The translations under genes and the position numbers were made by a program. The notes beneath the pieces were generated by a model. The model was given only the letters and a program-made list of their open reading frames with translations, searched no databases and had not been told where the DNA came from. Shown here in pieces: positions 6,109 through 13,337 of a stretch of 16,912 nt of DNA (position 1 is its first letter; each line of letters begins with the position of its first letter). Origin of the DNA: CAZQSS01 sp964596405 (GTDB lineage: Bacteria; Patescibacteriota; Patescibacteriia; Magasanikbacterales; UBA10003). The DNA is taken from assembly GCA_964596405.1 (NCBI GenBank), contig CAZQSS010000019.1, positions 1 to 16,912 of the forward strand, written 5' to 3'.

Positions 6109-7206
6109 ATGCTGATTAATCCCTTTAAAAATGCTTTTGGGTTAGACTTCGGCGACCGTTCGGTTAAGCTCGTCCAGCTCAGCAAAAGGGGGGTGGGATT
6201 GGGCAAGAAGCGTTATAAATTAAATCACGCTTCTGGTTTTGATTTACCGCCGGGTTTGATTGTGGATGGCGAAATTCAGCGCCCGGAAGAAGTTTTACGT
6301 TTGTTGCGTCATCATCTGACGTCGCGCCACAAGGGCCTGGAGAAGAGTCCGTGGGTGGTGACTTCTTTGCCCGAGACTAAAACCTATGTTCAGCTGATTA
6401 AAGTAAAAGTTGATTTGGAAGAAGGTGAAAAGATTGATCCGCAGGATGTGATAGACCAAGTGCCGTCTTATTTGCCTTTTGATTTAGAGAGTGTTTATCT
6501 GGATTGGCAACCGGTTGATTGCGAAGAGGTTTGCGGTAAAGAAAGATCGGTTTTGCTGGCCGCCGTGCCCAAAACCATTGCCGATTCGTATACTTATCTT
6601 TTGAACATGGCCGGCTTGAGTCCTCTTTCCATGGAGGTAGAGGCGACAGCCATCGCTCGGGCGGTCATAAATCGCGGTAAAAGTCTGAAAGGCGAGGCGC
6701 GCGGCATTTTGGATTTGGGCGCCGCCCGCTCCAGTTTTATAATTTACGATCACGGCGTGGTTCAGTTTTCATTGTCTTTGCCGGTTTCCGGCCAAAAAAT
6801 TACCGAATCCATCAGTCGCTCACTGAAGATTGATCCGGTTGAGGCGGAAAAAATTAAGCGGGAATGCGGCTTGGAAAGCAAGAAGTGCCAGGGCAAAACA
6901 AAGAAAGTTTTGACCGAAACTTTGGATGACTTAACCGATAAAATATTTCAGGCGATCAATTTTTATAAGTTGCATTTTCCGGATAAAAATCCCCTCACGG
7001 TTATCAGAACTACCGGCGGCGGGGCCAATATGCCGGCCTTGGAGAGTTATCTTTCTTCCAAATTAAAAATTAAAGTCAGAAAGGCCAACCCCTGGGTTAA
7101 TCTTTTTCCGGTTGATAAACCGCCCATGCCGCCGGAAGAGTCGTTGCGTTACGCCACTTCTATTGGTTTGGCCATGCGCGCCCTTGAAGACCCGATACTT
7201 TTATGA
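6109..7206 (+). CDS. pilM: type IV pilus assembly protein PilM
   Basis: This 365-residue protein is an actin-like ATPase of the type IV pilus alignment complex. It sits at the inner face of the membrane and binds the PilN N-terminus. The first phosphate-binding loop is GLDFGDRSVKLVQL (about residues 12-25). A second actin-type stretch, GILDLGAARSSFIIYDHG, lies near 199-216, and an adenosine-type motif, RTTGGGANMPALESYL, near 302-317. Length fits the family. It overlaps pilN by 4 bp (ATGA), suggesting translational coupling. It is first in an operon with pilN, pilO, a small membrane protein and a methyltransferase. Confidence 0.93.
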   Translation: MLINPFKNAFGLDFGDRSVKLVQLSKRGVGLGKKRYKLNHASGFDLPPGLIVDGEIQRPEEVLRLLRHHLTSRHKGLEKSPWVVTSLPETKTYVQLIKVKVDLEEGEKIDPQDVIDQVPSYLPFDLESVYLDWQPVDCEEVCGKERSVLLAAVPKTIADSYTYLLNMAGLSPLSMEVEATAIARAVINRGKSLKGEARGILDLGAARSSFIIYDHGVVQFSLSLPVSGQKITESISRSLKIDPVEAEKIKRECGLESKKCQGKTKKVLTETLDDLTDKIFQAINFYKLHFPDKNPLTVIRTTGGGANMPALESYLSSKLKIKVRKANPWVNLFPVDKPPMPPEESLRYATSIGLAMRALEDPILL

Positions 7207-7727
7207 ACTGTCAGTTGAATTTATTGCCCCCACTCAAAAAAAAGGTAATAATGAATATTTACCTGATCTTGTATTTCAAAATTTTATTTGAAATACTATT
7301 GGGCTATAGTTTGTTTGTTGCCGGCACTTTATTTTTAGCCAGCTACATGATTAACCAAAATTTGGAAAATTTTCAAGCCCAAACCGCCTCAATTGATAAA
7401 GAGTATCAAAAAATCAATATCCAGATTATCGGCATCAACCAGAAATTGAATAATATTGATTATGTTCAGAAAACTCAAACACAGTGGTCGCAAAAGTTTG
7501 AAAATTTATTCAGCATTAATCCGGGGGGCGTGACCTTGTTTGGTTTGGATTGGCGAAAAACCGAAAATATTTTAGCCATTCAAGGTAAGGCTAAAACGCG
7601 TGAAGATTTTTTGAAATATCGCAAAGCGTTGGAGGCTTTGCCGTTTATTAAAAAATTGGAGGTGCCCGTTTCCACCCTCACGATTAAGGAGAATATTGAT
7701 TTTGGCATCAAAGCGGAATTACAATGA
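7203..7727 (+). CDS. pilN: type IV pilus assembly protein PilN
   Basis: This 174-residue bitopic inner-membrane protein carries the short cytoplasmic motif LNLLPP near residues 5-10, the segment that PilN proteins insert into PilM. A hydrophobic helix follows at about 26-50 (ILFEILLGYSLFVAGTLFLASYM). Next come a coiled-coil-like region (NLENFQAQTASIDKEYQKINIQ) and a small alpha/beta domain ending in strands. The motif supports the start at 7203. An internal ATG at 7251, preceded by AAAGGTAATA, would delete the PilM-binding motif and is less likely. Confidence 0.9.
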   Translation: MNCQLNLLPPLKKKVIMNIYLILYFKILFEILLGYSLFVAGTLFLASYMINQNLENFQAQTASIDKEYQKINIQIIGINQKLNNIDYVQKTQTQWSQKFENLFSINPGGVTLFGLDWRKTENILAIQGKAKTREDFLKYRKALEALPFIKKLEVPVSTLTIKENIDFGIKAELQ

Positions 7728-7739
7728 GCTATTGAGCAT

Positions 7740-8309
7740 ATGCTAGAAACGCACGAAAAAAAAGTTATCTATATTACGGCCGCCATTGGTTCGCTTCTTT
7801 TGCTGATCGCCGTTCTGATGATTTATCCCAAATACAATTCCATCGTGCGGGTTAATCAGTCTATCACCAACGCGCGCATGCAATTAGAGTTGAGGTATGA
7901 AAAAACCAAACGGCTGCACCGGTCACAAATTAGTTTATCCACCGTCCAGAAGCTGGTAGATGAAATTTACGGTCGTTTGTTAAAAAAGGGTGAGGAGCTG
8001 CAATTTATTTTGGCCATGGAGGGTTTAGCTGAAAAGTTGCAGGTAAAACAATCTCTTGTTTTGGGTCCGGCGCCTCGGCATATTCAGAAAAATTTGGCTG
8101 CCTTCAGCCTGGACATTTCGGCCGCCGGCAATTTTCCAAATTTAATGGAGTACCTGGAGGCTTTAGAAAAAAATCAGTATCCTTTGACAATCTTGTATTT
8201 TAATTTTGCCGGCGCCGAAGAAAAGTCAGCCGTCGCGCCGGAGGTGGGGGTTCAGCGCCCAATTACGTTAACTATAAAAGCCGAGGTGTATGTTCAAGAT
8301 AAAGAGTAA
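7740..8309 (+). CDS. pilO: type IV pilus assembly protein PilO
   Basis: This 189-residue protein has a short basic N-terminus, one transmembrane helix (about residues 9-29), a helical coiled-coil segment to about 100, and a ferredoxin-like C-terminal domain ending in ITLTIKAEVYVQDKE. This is the PilO layout. It pairs with PilN in the membrane to transmit pilus alignment signals. Identity rests on length, topology and position directly after pilN, since PilO sequences are poorly conserved. The next gene starts inside its last codons (20-bp overlap). Confidence 0.85.
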   Translation: MLETHEKKVIYITAAIGSLLLLIAVLMIYPKYNSIVRVNQSITNARMQLELRYEKTKRLHRSQISLSTVQKLVDEIYGRLLKKGEELQFILAMEGLAEKLQVKQSLVLGPAPRHIQKNLAAFSLDISAAGNFPNLMEYLEALEKNQYPLTILYFNFAGAEEKSAVAPEVGVQRPITLTIKAEVYVQDKE

Positions 8310-8601
8310 GTTTAAAGAGCCATTTGACCATTTGTCGCGTTTTGAGTTAATCTTGCGGCTGGGTTTATATTTTTTGGTGGCCGGTATTTTGGCCAGCTTT
8401 ATTTTATATTTATTTTTTTTATATCAACGTTTTTATTTAACTTTGACTCAAGCGGAAGAAATTATAATTTTGAAATCACAAATGGCCGTGAACGATTTGA
8501 ATATCGTTTTGTTTAAAAATATAGAACAAAAAGAAGAAAGTTTAGTAAACCGGGAAAAGATAAATTGGGCAAAAGTTTATAATCATTTTGAACAGAGATA
8601 A
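8290..8601 (+). CDS. small membrane protein of the pilus operon, unrecognised
   Basis: This 103-residue protein has one strongly hydrophobic helix (about residues 23-47, LILRLGLYFLVAGILASFILYLFFLY) and a charged helical C-terminus likely to form a coiled coil. I recognise no family. It occupies the slot where pilP lies in proteobacterial operons, but it has no lipobox Cys and no PilP beta-domain, so it is not PilP. It overlaps the end of pilO by 20 bp and ends 3 bp before the next gene, so it is part of the operon. A small partner of PilN/PilO in the membrane is a reasonable guess. Confidence 0.65.
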   Translation: MFKIKSKFKEPFDHLSRFELILRLGLYFLVAGILASFILYLFFLYQRFYLTLTQAEEIIILKSQMAVNDLNIVLFKNIEQKEESLVNREKINWAKVYNHFEQR

Positions 8602-8604
8602 ACA

Positions 8605-9846
8605 ATGAAATACTTTTTTGTTTTGGGCCGTCAACCGGAAATTTCTTTGGCCGAAATTACCTCCGTATTGGAAAAAGGCCGGTATCAGCACCAAATTGAA
8701 AATTACTCCGCGTCAGTTTGTATCGTAGACATCAATCAGGCGGTTGATGTCGATTTTTTGATAACCGAATTGGGTGGAACAATCAAAATAGGCCGGGTTG
8801 AAAGAACTATTGAAATTGTCAGCCAAGCAAATTTAAAAAAGAAGATTGAAGAAGTGGTTTTGGAGTTGGCCGAAGCCAAATTGAGCGGCCAGGAAGAAAA
8901 AAAGTTATTTTTCGGTTTGAGCGGCTACAAGATTTTTGAAAAGAAATCTTTAATGGCCTTGGGCCTGGAGATTAAAAAACAGTTGTCGGGTTTAAAAATA
9001 AAAGCGCGGCTCGTGACTTCGCGCGATGAAGCGCTTTCTTCGGTCGTGGTCAAAACCAACAAACTGCTCTCCGGCCGCGGTCTGGAAGTGTTGCTGGCCG
9101 GCAATGGCCAGGTGGTGTGGCTGGCTCAAACTTTAGCCATTCAGCCTTTTGATGAGTATGAGGCGCGGGATTACGGTCGGCCCGGACGCGACGCTTATTC
9201 CGGCATGCTACCGCCCAAATTGGCTAAAATTATGGTTAATTTGGCCCAAGCCGATAAAAACAGCGTTCTGCTGGATCCGTTTTGCGGGTCGGGCACGATT
9301 TTGACCGAGGCGGCGCTGATGGGTTATCGGAACTTGTTGGGGAGTGATATTAGTACAAATGCGGTTGCGCAGACAAGAGAGAATCTTGAGTGGACTCAGA
9401 AAAAATCAGGAATTAGGAATCAGGAATTAGGAATCAGGGAGTGCGATTGCCGAAAATTATCCAGTTGTTATGAAGTCGGTTCAGTTGACGCCATCGTGAC
9501 CGAACCGTATTTGGGTCCGCCGCTTAGTGGCCGAGAAACGCCGGTCAAAATAGAAAAAAATATCCAAGGATTGGCGGCGTTATATTTGGCCGGTCTTAAA
9601 GAAATTTCTAAAGTTATCAAAATCGGCGGCACGGTCTTGATGGTTTGGCCGGTTTTTAGAAAAATAACAACCGGCGGCGATAAATTTTTACTGATTCTCA
9701 ATCAGTTGGAACAGTTTGGTTTTAAAAAAGAAAGCTCGTTGCCGGAAGCCTATAAAAATCTTTTGACGCCACGGGGCACTTTAGTTTATGCCCGGCCCGA
9801 CCAACACGTAGGTAGAGAAATTATTAAACTAAGAAAGACCCTCTAG
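8605..9846 (+). CDS. THUMP/TRM11-like RNA methyltransferase (UPF0020 family)
   Basis: This 413-residue protein fits the TRM11/TrmG10-type tRNA guanine-N2 methyltransferases. Its N-terminal half (about 1-180) is likely the RNA-binding NTD/THUMP region. The linker YEARDYGRPGRDAYSGMLPP (185-204) and the AdoMet-binding loop DPFCGSGT (224-231) are typical. The catalytic (D/N)PPY motif is replaced by TEPYLGPP (299-306). Residues 268-279 come from a 14-bp tandem repeat and look like an insertion between strands of the Rossmann fold. The final codons lie inside the left arm of the palindrome that ends the operon. The exact RNA target cannot be told from sequence. Co-location with pil genes is probably operon sharing rather than function. 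Confidence 0.82.
   Translation: MKYFFVLGRQPEISLAEITSVLEKGRYQHQIENYSASVCIVDINQAVDVDFLITELGGTIKIGRVERTIEIVSQANLKKKIEEVVLELAEAKLSGQEEKKLFFGLSGYKIFEKKSLMALGLEIKKQLSGLKIKARLVTSRDEALSSVVVKTNKLLSGRGLEVLLAGNGQVVWLAQTLAIQPFDEYEARDYGRPGRDAYSGMLPPKLAKIMVNLAQADKNSVLLDPFCGSGTILTEAALMGYRNLLGSDISTNAVAQTRENLEWTQKKSGIRNQELGIRECDCRKLSSCYEVGSVDAIVTEPYLGPPLSGRETPVKIEKNIQGLAALYLAGLKEISKVIKIGGTVLMVWPVFRKITTGGDKFLLILNQLEQFGFKKESSLPEAYKNLLTPRGTLVYARPDQHVGREIIKLRKTL
9406..9438. repeat. in-frame 14-bp tandem repeat within the methyltransferase gene
   Basis: The unit CAGGAATTAGGAAT occurs twice in succession (9407-9420, 9421-9434), followed by a partial CAGG. It is read as SGIRNQELGIRE. The DNA is much more AT-rich and simple than its surroundings, which suggests a repeat that invaded or expanded in a permissive loop. 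Confidence 0.75.
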
Positions 9847-9869
9847 CTAGAGGGTCTTTCTTAGTTTAA
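9824..9869. terminator. 46-bp perfect palindrome, bidirectional terminator
   Basis: The 23-base halves are exact reverse complements, meeting at CTAG|CTAG. The structure lies between convergent operons, with T-rich tracts after each arm, so it can terminate both pilM-to-methyltransferase and pilB-pilC transcription. The stop codon of the methyltransferase (TAG, 9844-9846) and its last seven sense codons form the left arm. Confidence 0.8.
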
Positions 9870-9875
9870 GTTAAT

Positions 9876-10967
9876 TTAAATGGCCTGAGTAAGAGAGTAC
9901 ATGGGCATGATTACGGCTACGGCCAGTCCGCCCACCACCACTCCCAAAATAATAATAATAATCGGTTCAATAACGGTAGAAATATTTTTTAACAGCTGGT
10001 CCACCTCCTCATTATAATAATTAGACAATTCATTTAAAAGATTTTCCAGTGTGCCGGAATGTTCGCCGACCATGATCATTTGTGAAACTATCGGCGGGAA
10101 GAGTTTAGGATAAGAGGCCAGCAATTCGGAAAGGGGAACGCCGGTTTTAATTTTTTGACTGATATTTCGCAGGGCGTTTTTGTAAAGGCTATTGCTGACC
10201 ACGTCAGCGGTAATGTTGACCGCGTCAATAATCGGGATGGCGCTTTTAAGCAGTGACCCCAGAGTGAGAGAAAAGCGAGCCAGGTTTATTTGATAAGAAA
10301 TGTGACCTAAAACCGGTATTTTTAACAGGACGCGATGAAGAAAAAATTGAACATCCGGTCTTCTTTTTAGTTTGATAAAGAGGGCCACGAGAGCCGCCAC
10401 GACAATGACCACCAATAAGCCGTATTTGATTAAAAAATTACTGGAGAAAATTAAAACGCGGGTGGGCAAGGGCATGGGCACGTTCATCTCGCTGAAGATG
10501 GTCAAAAGTTTGGGTAGCACCACCACCATCATTTCAATGCCAATACCGACGACCGCGACCAGAATAACCAGCGGGTAGACCATGGCGCCGCGAATTTTGG
10601 AATTCATGGCATAAGTTTTTTTCATTTGAATGACCGCTTCAGATAAACTTTCATCAAGTTTGCCGGAAACTTCGCCGGCGGCAATCATTTTGACATAGAT
10701 GGAAGGGAAAAGTTCGGGAATTTTTTCCAGCGCTTCGGCCAAAGTTTTGCCTTTTTCCACGTCTTGCCGCGCTTGGCCAATCAGTCTTTTAAGTTTAGCG
10801 CTTTCCATTTGGGCTTCCAAAATTTCCAGCGATTCAATAATAGAGAGGCCGGCTTTAAGCATGACGCGTAAATTGTCAACCAAAAAAATCTTCTGGGAAA
10901 AACTAATATGCTCCAGTTTAAAACTTAGTTTTTTAAACCATGATTCTTTTTGTTTTTCGTCGATCAT
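9876..10967 (-). CDS. pilC: type IV pilus inner-membrane platform protein PilC
   Basis: This 363-residue protein has two copies of the T2SSF/GspF domain. The first spans about residues 22-145, beginning FSQKIFLVDNLRVMLKAGLSIIESLEIL. The second spans about 225-350, beginning INLARFSLTLGSLLKSAIPIIDAV. Membrane helices follow each copy (about 130-155, 175-195 and 335-358). Each repeat carries the characteristic A/M-x-GE-SG motif (IAAGEVSGKL; IMVGEHSGTL). It is the platform through which the PilB ATPase drives pilin extrusion. It starts 4 bp after pilB, so they form one transcript, and it ends at the shared palindrome. Confidence 0.94.
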   Translation of the reverse strand: MIDEKQKESWFKKLSFKLEHISFSQKIFLVDNLRVMLKAGLSIIESLEILEAQMESAKLKRLIGQARQDVEKGKTLAEALEKIPELFPSIYVKMIAAGEVSGKLDESLSEAVIQMKKTYAMNSKIRGAMVYPLVILVAVVGIGIEMMVVVLPKLLTIFSEMNVPMPLPTRVLIFSSNFLIKYGLLVVIVVAALVALFIKLKRRPDVQFFLHRVLLKIPVLGHISYQINLARFSLTLGSLLKSAIPIIDAVNITADVVSNSLYKNALRNISQKIKTGVPLSELLASYPKLFPPIVSQMIMVGEHSGTLENLLNELSNYYNEEVDQLLKNISTVIEPIIIIILGVVVGGLAVAVIMPMYSLTQAI

Positions 10968-10971
10968 AAAT

Positions 10972-12699
10972 TTAGTCTCTAGCCGCTTCCAGCACAGCCT
11001 CCAGACTGGTAATGCCTTTTTTGGCTTTAATTAAACCATCTTCAAGAACAGTGGTAAAGCCTACGGCCAAAGCCGCTTGTTTAATTTCTTCAGTGGTCGC
11101 TTTCTTGTTAATTAGAGCGGCCATGTTTTTGTCCACTTCAATGACTTCATAGATGCCCACGCGCCCCTTGTAACCCTGATTGCTGCAGCGAGAGCACCCT
11201 TTGCCATAAAAGAATTTCCAAGCCTTGAGTTTTTCATCGCCCTTTTCCAAGCAGTTGTTTTTTTTGAACAGTTCCAACATCCGTTGGGTGGAAACCATCT
11301 TTTCCAAATCAGTGATATTTTCCGCTGTTAATGTATATTCGGTTTTACAGAAAGTACAAACTTTACGGACCAAACGTTGGGCAATAATCAGTTTGGCGGT
11401 AAAAGCGATTAAAAACGAGGGAATACCCATATCCAGCAAGCGCGGCAGGGTGGTCGGCGCGTCATTGGTATGGAGGGTAGAGAGCACTAAGTGGCCAGTC
11501 ATAGCCGCGTGCATGGAAATTTCGGCCGTTTCCAAATCACGGATTTCGCCGACCATAATAATATCCGGATCCTGGCGCAAAAAAGAACGCAGACCGGAAG
11601 AAAAAGTATAGCCGACACGCGGATTAATCTGGCTTTGATTGACGCCCTTGAGGCGATATTCAATCGGGTCTTCAATGGTTGAAATATTCACCCCGGGCTG
11701 ATTCAAGATATTTAAGATAGAATAAAGAGTGGTGGATTTGCCCGAACCGGTGGGGCCGGTGACCATTAAAATGCCGTGAGGCTGTTCCAGCGCTTTTTCT
11801 ACTTTAGCCCGGTCGCTGTCGGTAAAACCCAACTGATCCAAAGTCAGCGGTTTGGTACTCTCTTTTAATAAACGGATGACGACTTTTTCACCATCATAGA
11901 CGGGCAGAACCGAAACGCGCAGAGAAAATTTTTCGTCTTGCACCACCAGTTTAATGCGGCCGTCTTGCGGTTGCATGTGTTCATCAATTTTTAAGTTGGC
12001 TAAAATTTTGATACGCGCGATAATACCCGGCTGGACTTGTTTGGGTAGAGTCATAACCGGCCGGAGCACGCCGTCCACGCGATAGCGCACCAAAACCTCT
12101 TTTTCCATCGGTTCAACGTGGACATCAGAGGCGCCTTCAAAAACCGCGTGATCAAGAATACTGTTGACAATGTTGATGATGGGCAAATCTTCGGCGATTT
12201 TTTTCAATTTTTCTTCACCCTCGCCGTTTTCTTCGGTCGTTGTGACGATTTGCAGTTCCGTTTCCAGTGAGGCGTGATATTTTTGCAGCATTTCCCGCAA
12301 GGCCGATGGCGTGGTAAGGTAAGCTTTAATTTGCAGGTTGGTTTTACGGTGAATGAATTCCGTAGTCTGTAAATCCAGCGGATCCATCATGGCCACTTTT
12401 AATTCGTTGCCTTCTTTGGCAAAAGCGATAACCTGGCGGGAAACCGCTAATGGAGTCGGGATTAAAAATATTAAATTGGATTTGATTTCTCGCCCCTTGA
12501 GGTCAATAAACGGGACTTTATAATAACGAGCCAGGCTTTGGTAAAGCGCGTCCTCGGCAATTAAATTATTGTTGACCAAATAAGCCGCTAAAGCCAGTTT
12601 GGTTTTGCCGGCCGCCTTGACGGCGGCGTGAAGGTCTTCCGGTTTGAGCAAATTTTCTTCTTTGATTATTTTTTTAAGTGTAGCTTCGTCTATGAACAT
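10972..12699 (-). CDS. pilB: type IV pilus assembly ATPase PilB
   Basis: From the ATG at 12699 this is 575 residues of the GspE/PilB family. An N-terminal MshEN-type domain (about 1-145) is followed by the secretion ATPase: Walker A GPTGSGKST (315-323), Walker B MVGEIRD, and the His box HLVLSTLHTND. A CxxC pair near 446-449 and CSRC near 500-505 form the zinc site usual for PilB but absent from PilT. It powers pilus extension at the cytoplasmic face. The frame stays open upstream to an ATG at 12765, but that codon lies in the predicted -35 element and the added residues are unlike the family, so 12699 is preferred. No pilT lies in the window. Confidence 0.94.
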   Translation of the reverse strand: MFIDEATLKKIIKEENLLKPEDLHAAVKAAGKTKLALAAYLVNNNLIAEDALYQSLARYYKVPFIDLKGREIKSNLIFLIPTPLAVSRQVIAFAKEGNELKVAMMDPLDLQTTEFIHRKTNLQIKAYLTTPSALREMLQKYHASLETELQIVTTTEENGEGEEKLKKIAEDLPIINIVNSILDHAVFEGASDVHVEPMEKEVLVRYRVDGVLRPVMTLPKQVQPGIIARIKILANLKIDEHMQPQDGRIKLVVQDEKFSLRVSVLPVYDGEKVVIRLLKESTKPLTLDQLGFTDSDRAKVEKALEQPHGILMVTGPTGSGKSTTLYSILNILNQPGVNISTIEDPIEYRLKGVNQSQINPRVGYTFSSGLRSFLRQDPDIIMVGEIRDLETAEISMHAAMTGHLVLSTLHTNDAPTTLPRLLDMGIPSFLIAFTAKLIIAQRLVRKVCTFCKTEYTLTAENITDLEKMVSTQRMLELFKKNNCLEKGDEKLKAWKFFYGKGCSRCSNQGYKGRVGIYEVIEVDKNMAALINKKATTEEIKQAALAVGFTTVLEDGLIKAKKGITSLEAVLEAARD

Positions 12700-12736
12700 A
12701 AAAATAAATAAGGTTGGGTAAATCCCCAGTGTGTAA

Positions 12737-12765
12737 ATTATATCAAAATTGGTCGTTTCAGGCAA
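12737..12765 (-). promoter_or_regulatory. promoter of pilB-pilC
   Basis: On the minus strand, TTGCCT (12765-12760) and an extended -10 TGATATAAT (hexamer 12742-12737) are separated by 17 bp. Transcription would start near 12730, about 30 bases before the ATG at 12699. This argues against the upstream ATG at 12765. Confidence 0.65.
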
Positions 12766-12779
12766 TTTTTTATCAAAGC

Positions 12780-12808
12780 AAAACCTCGGCCTTTTAAGCC
12801 GAGGTTTT
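12780..12808 (-). terminator. rho-independent terminator of rnpB
   Basis: AAAACCTCGGC (12780-12790) pairs perfectly with GCCGAGGTTTT (12798-12808) around a seven-base loop. Read on the minus strand, it follows the 3' end of RNase P RNA by a few bases and ends in a T-rich tail. The pilB -35 element begins 15 bp beyond it. Confidence 0.85.
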
Positions 12809-12811
12809 GGT

Positions 12812-13272
12812 ATTCAAGACTGGAGTAAGCCGAATTCTGTTTCCGCCTCATCGCCTGCCTATCGGCAGACAGGGCGGACAGCGATCATCTCTCTGGGCCC
12901 AAAATCGCTTTTGAGCTCAAGCCTCCGTATTTTAGAGTTGCACCAGGTAGGGTTTTTCACAAGCTCCAATTACTTGGAGCGGAGGCGTCTTAGACGCCAC
13001 TTTTCACCTTTCACCCCGCAGTCTGCGGGGCTAGTATAGTCTCTGTGACACCCCGCCCAAATCCGCGTGAGCGGAATTATGGCGGGCCCGCCTAATTGCC
13101 CAAAGGCTTTTGGCGGGTATTCCGTCAGCCGGGTTTATTGATTATCCCGTCAGGTTGCCCACCCGTTAGGTGGTACCCTTGTCCCTCCGACGTAACGTCG
13201 GAGGAGGTGTTCGGACTTTCCTCCCGCTCAGAAGCTTGCGCTTTGAGCGGGCGATCGCTTACCAGCCTCAAT
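12812..13272 (-). ncRNA. rnpB: RNase P RNA
   Basis: The catalytic RNA of RNase P, which matures tRNA 5' ends. Reading the minus strand, the hallmark CR I block GAGGAAAGTCCGAACACC lies near the 5' end, and CR V ACAGAATTCGGCTTAC near the 3' end. AGAGAGATGATCGC corresponds to CR IV. The ends pair to form P1 (GGCUGGUAAGC with GCUUACUCCAGUC). Perfect hairpins seen within include CTCCGACGT/ACGTCGGAG, GCTCCAA/TTGGAGC, GGCGTC/GACGCC and CCCCGCA/TGCGGGG. Between CR IV and CR V, at the P19 position, is an extra hairpin resembling a mobile palindrome. The 5' end is set from the promoter and P1, and the 3' end from P1. Both are good to a few bases. Confidence 0.95.
12852..12876. repeat. CCTGYCTGCC-type palindrome inside rnpB
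   Basis: In the RNA sense it reads GTCTGCC-GATA-GGCAGGC, a 7-bp stem with a GATA loop. The same CCTGCCTG/CAGGCAGG style occurs as a perfect palindrome in the glycosyltransferase gene (15447-15475). It lies where the P19 helix is found in many RNase P RNAs, so it should be tolerated by the ribozyme. Confidence 0.6.
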
Positions 13273-13278
13273 GAGGCT

Positions 13279-13307
13279 AGTATATACTAAATAATTGCTT
13301 TTGTCAA
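13279..13307 (-). promoter_or_regulatory. consensus promoter of rnpB
   Basis: On the minus strand, an exact TTGACA (13307-13302) and TATACT (13284-13279) are separated by exactly 17 bp. Transcription should start near 13272, at the beginning of P1. This is one of the two best sigma-70-type promoters in the window. Confidence 0.9.
13283..13288 (+). promoter_or_regulatory. possible -10 element of the sugar transferase gene
   Basis: TAGTATATACTA (13278-13289) is a 12-bp palindrome, so the rnpB -10 also reads TATACT on the plus strand. A weak -35 (TTACCA, 13259-13264) lies 18 bp upstream, inside rnpB. It would give a leader of about 43 bases for the gene at 13338. Confidence 0.4.
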
Positions 13308-13337
13308 GAATTTGGGGTAAGATTAAGTTAAATTCCT

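Noticed and set aside
8290..8601. Identification of the small membrane protein as PilP
   Set aside because: It has no lipoprotein signal and no PilP beta-domain. Only its position fits.
12700..12765. Extended pilB start at the ATG at 12765
   Set aside because: That ATG falls in the predicted -35 element, and the 22 added residues do not resemble the MshEN start.
12812..13272. Small protein frames on the plus strand across rnpB
   Set aside because: The stretch is explained by RNase P RNA on the minus strand, with its conserved blocks, promoter and terminator.
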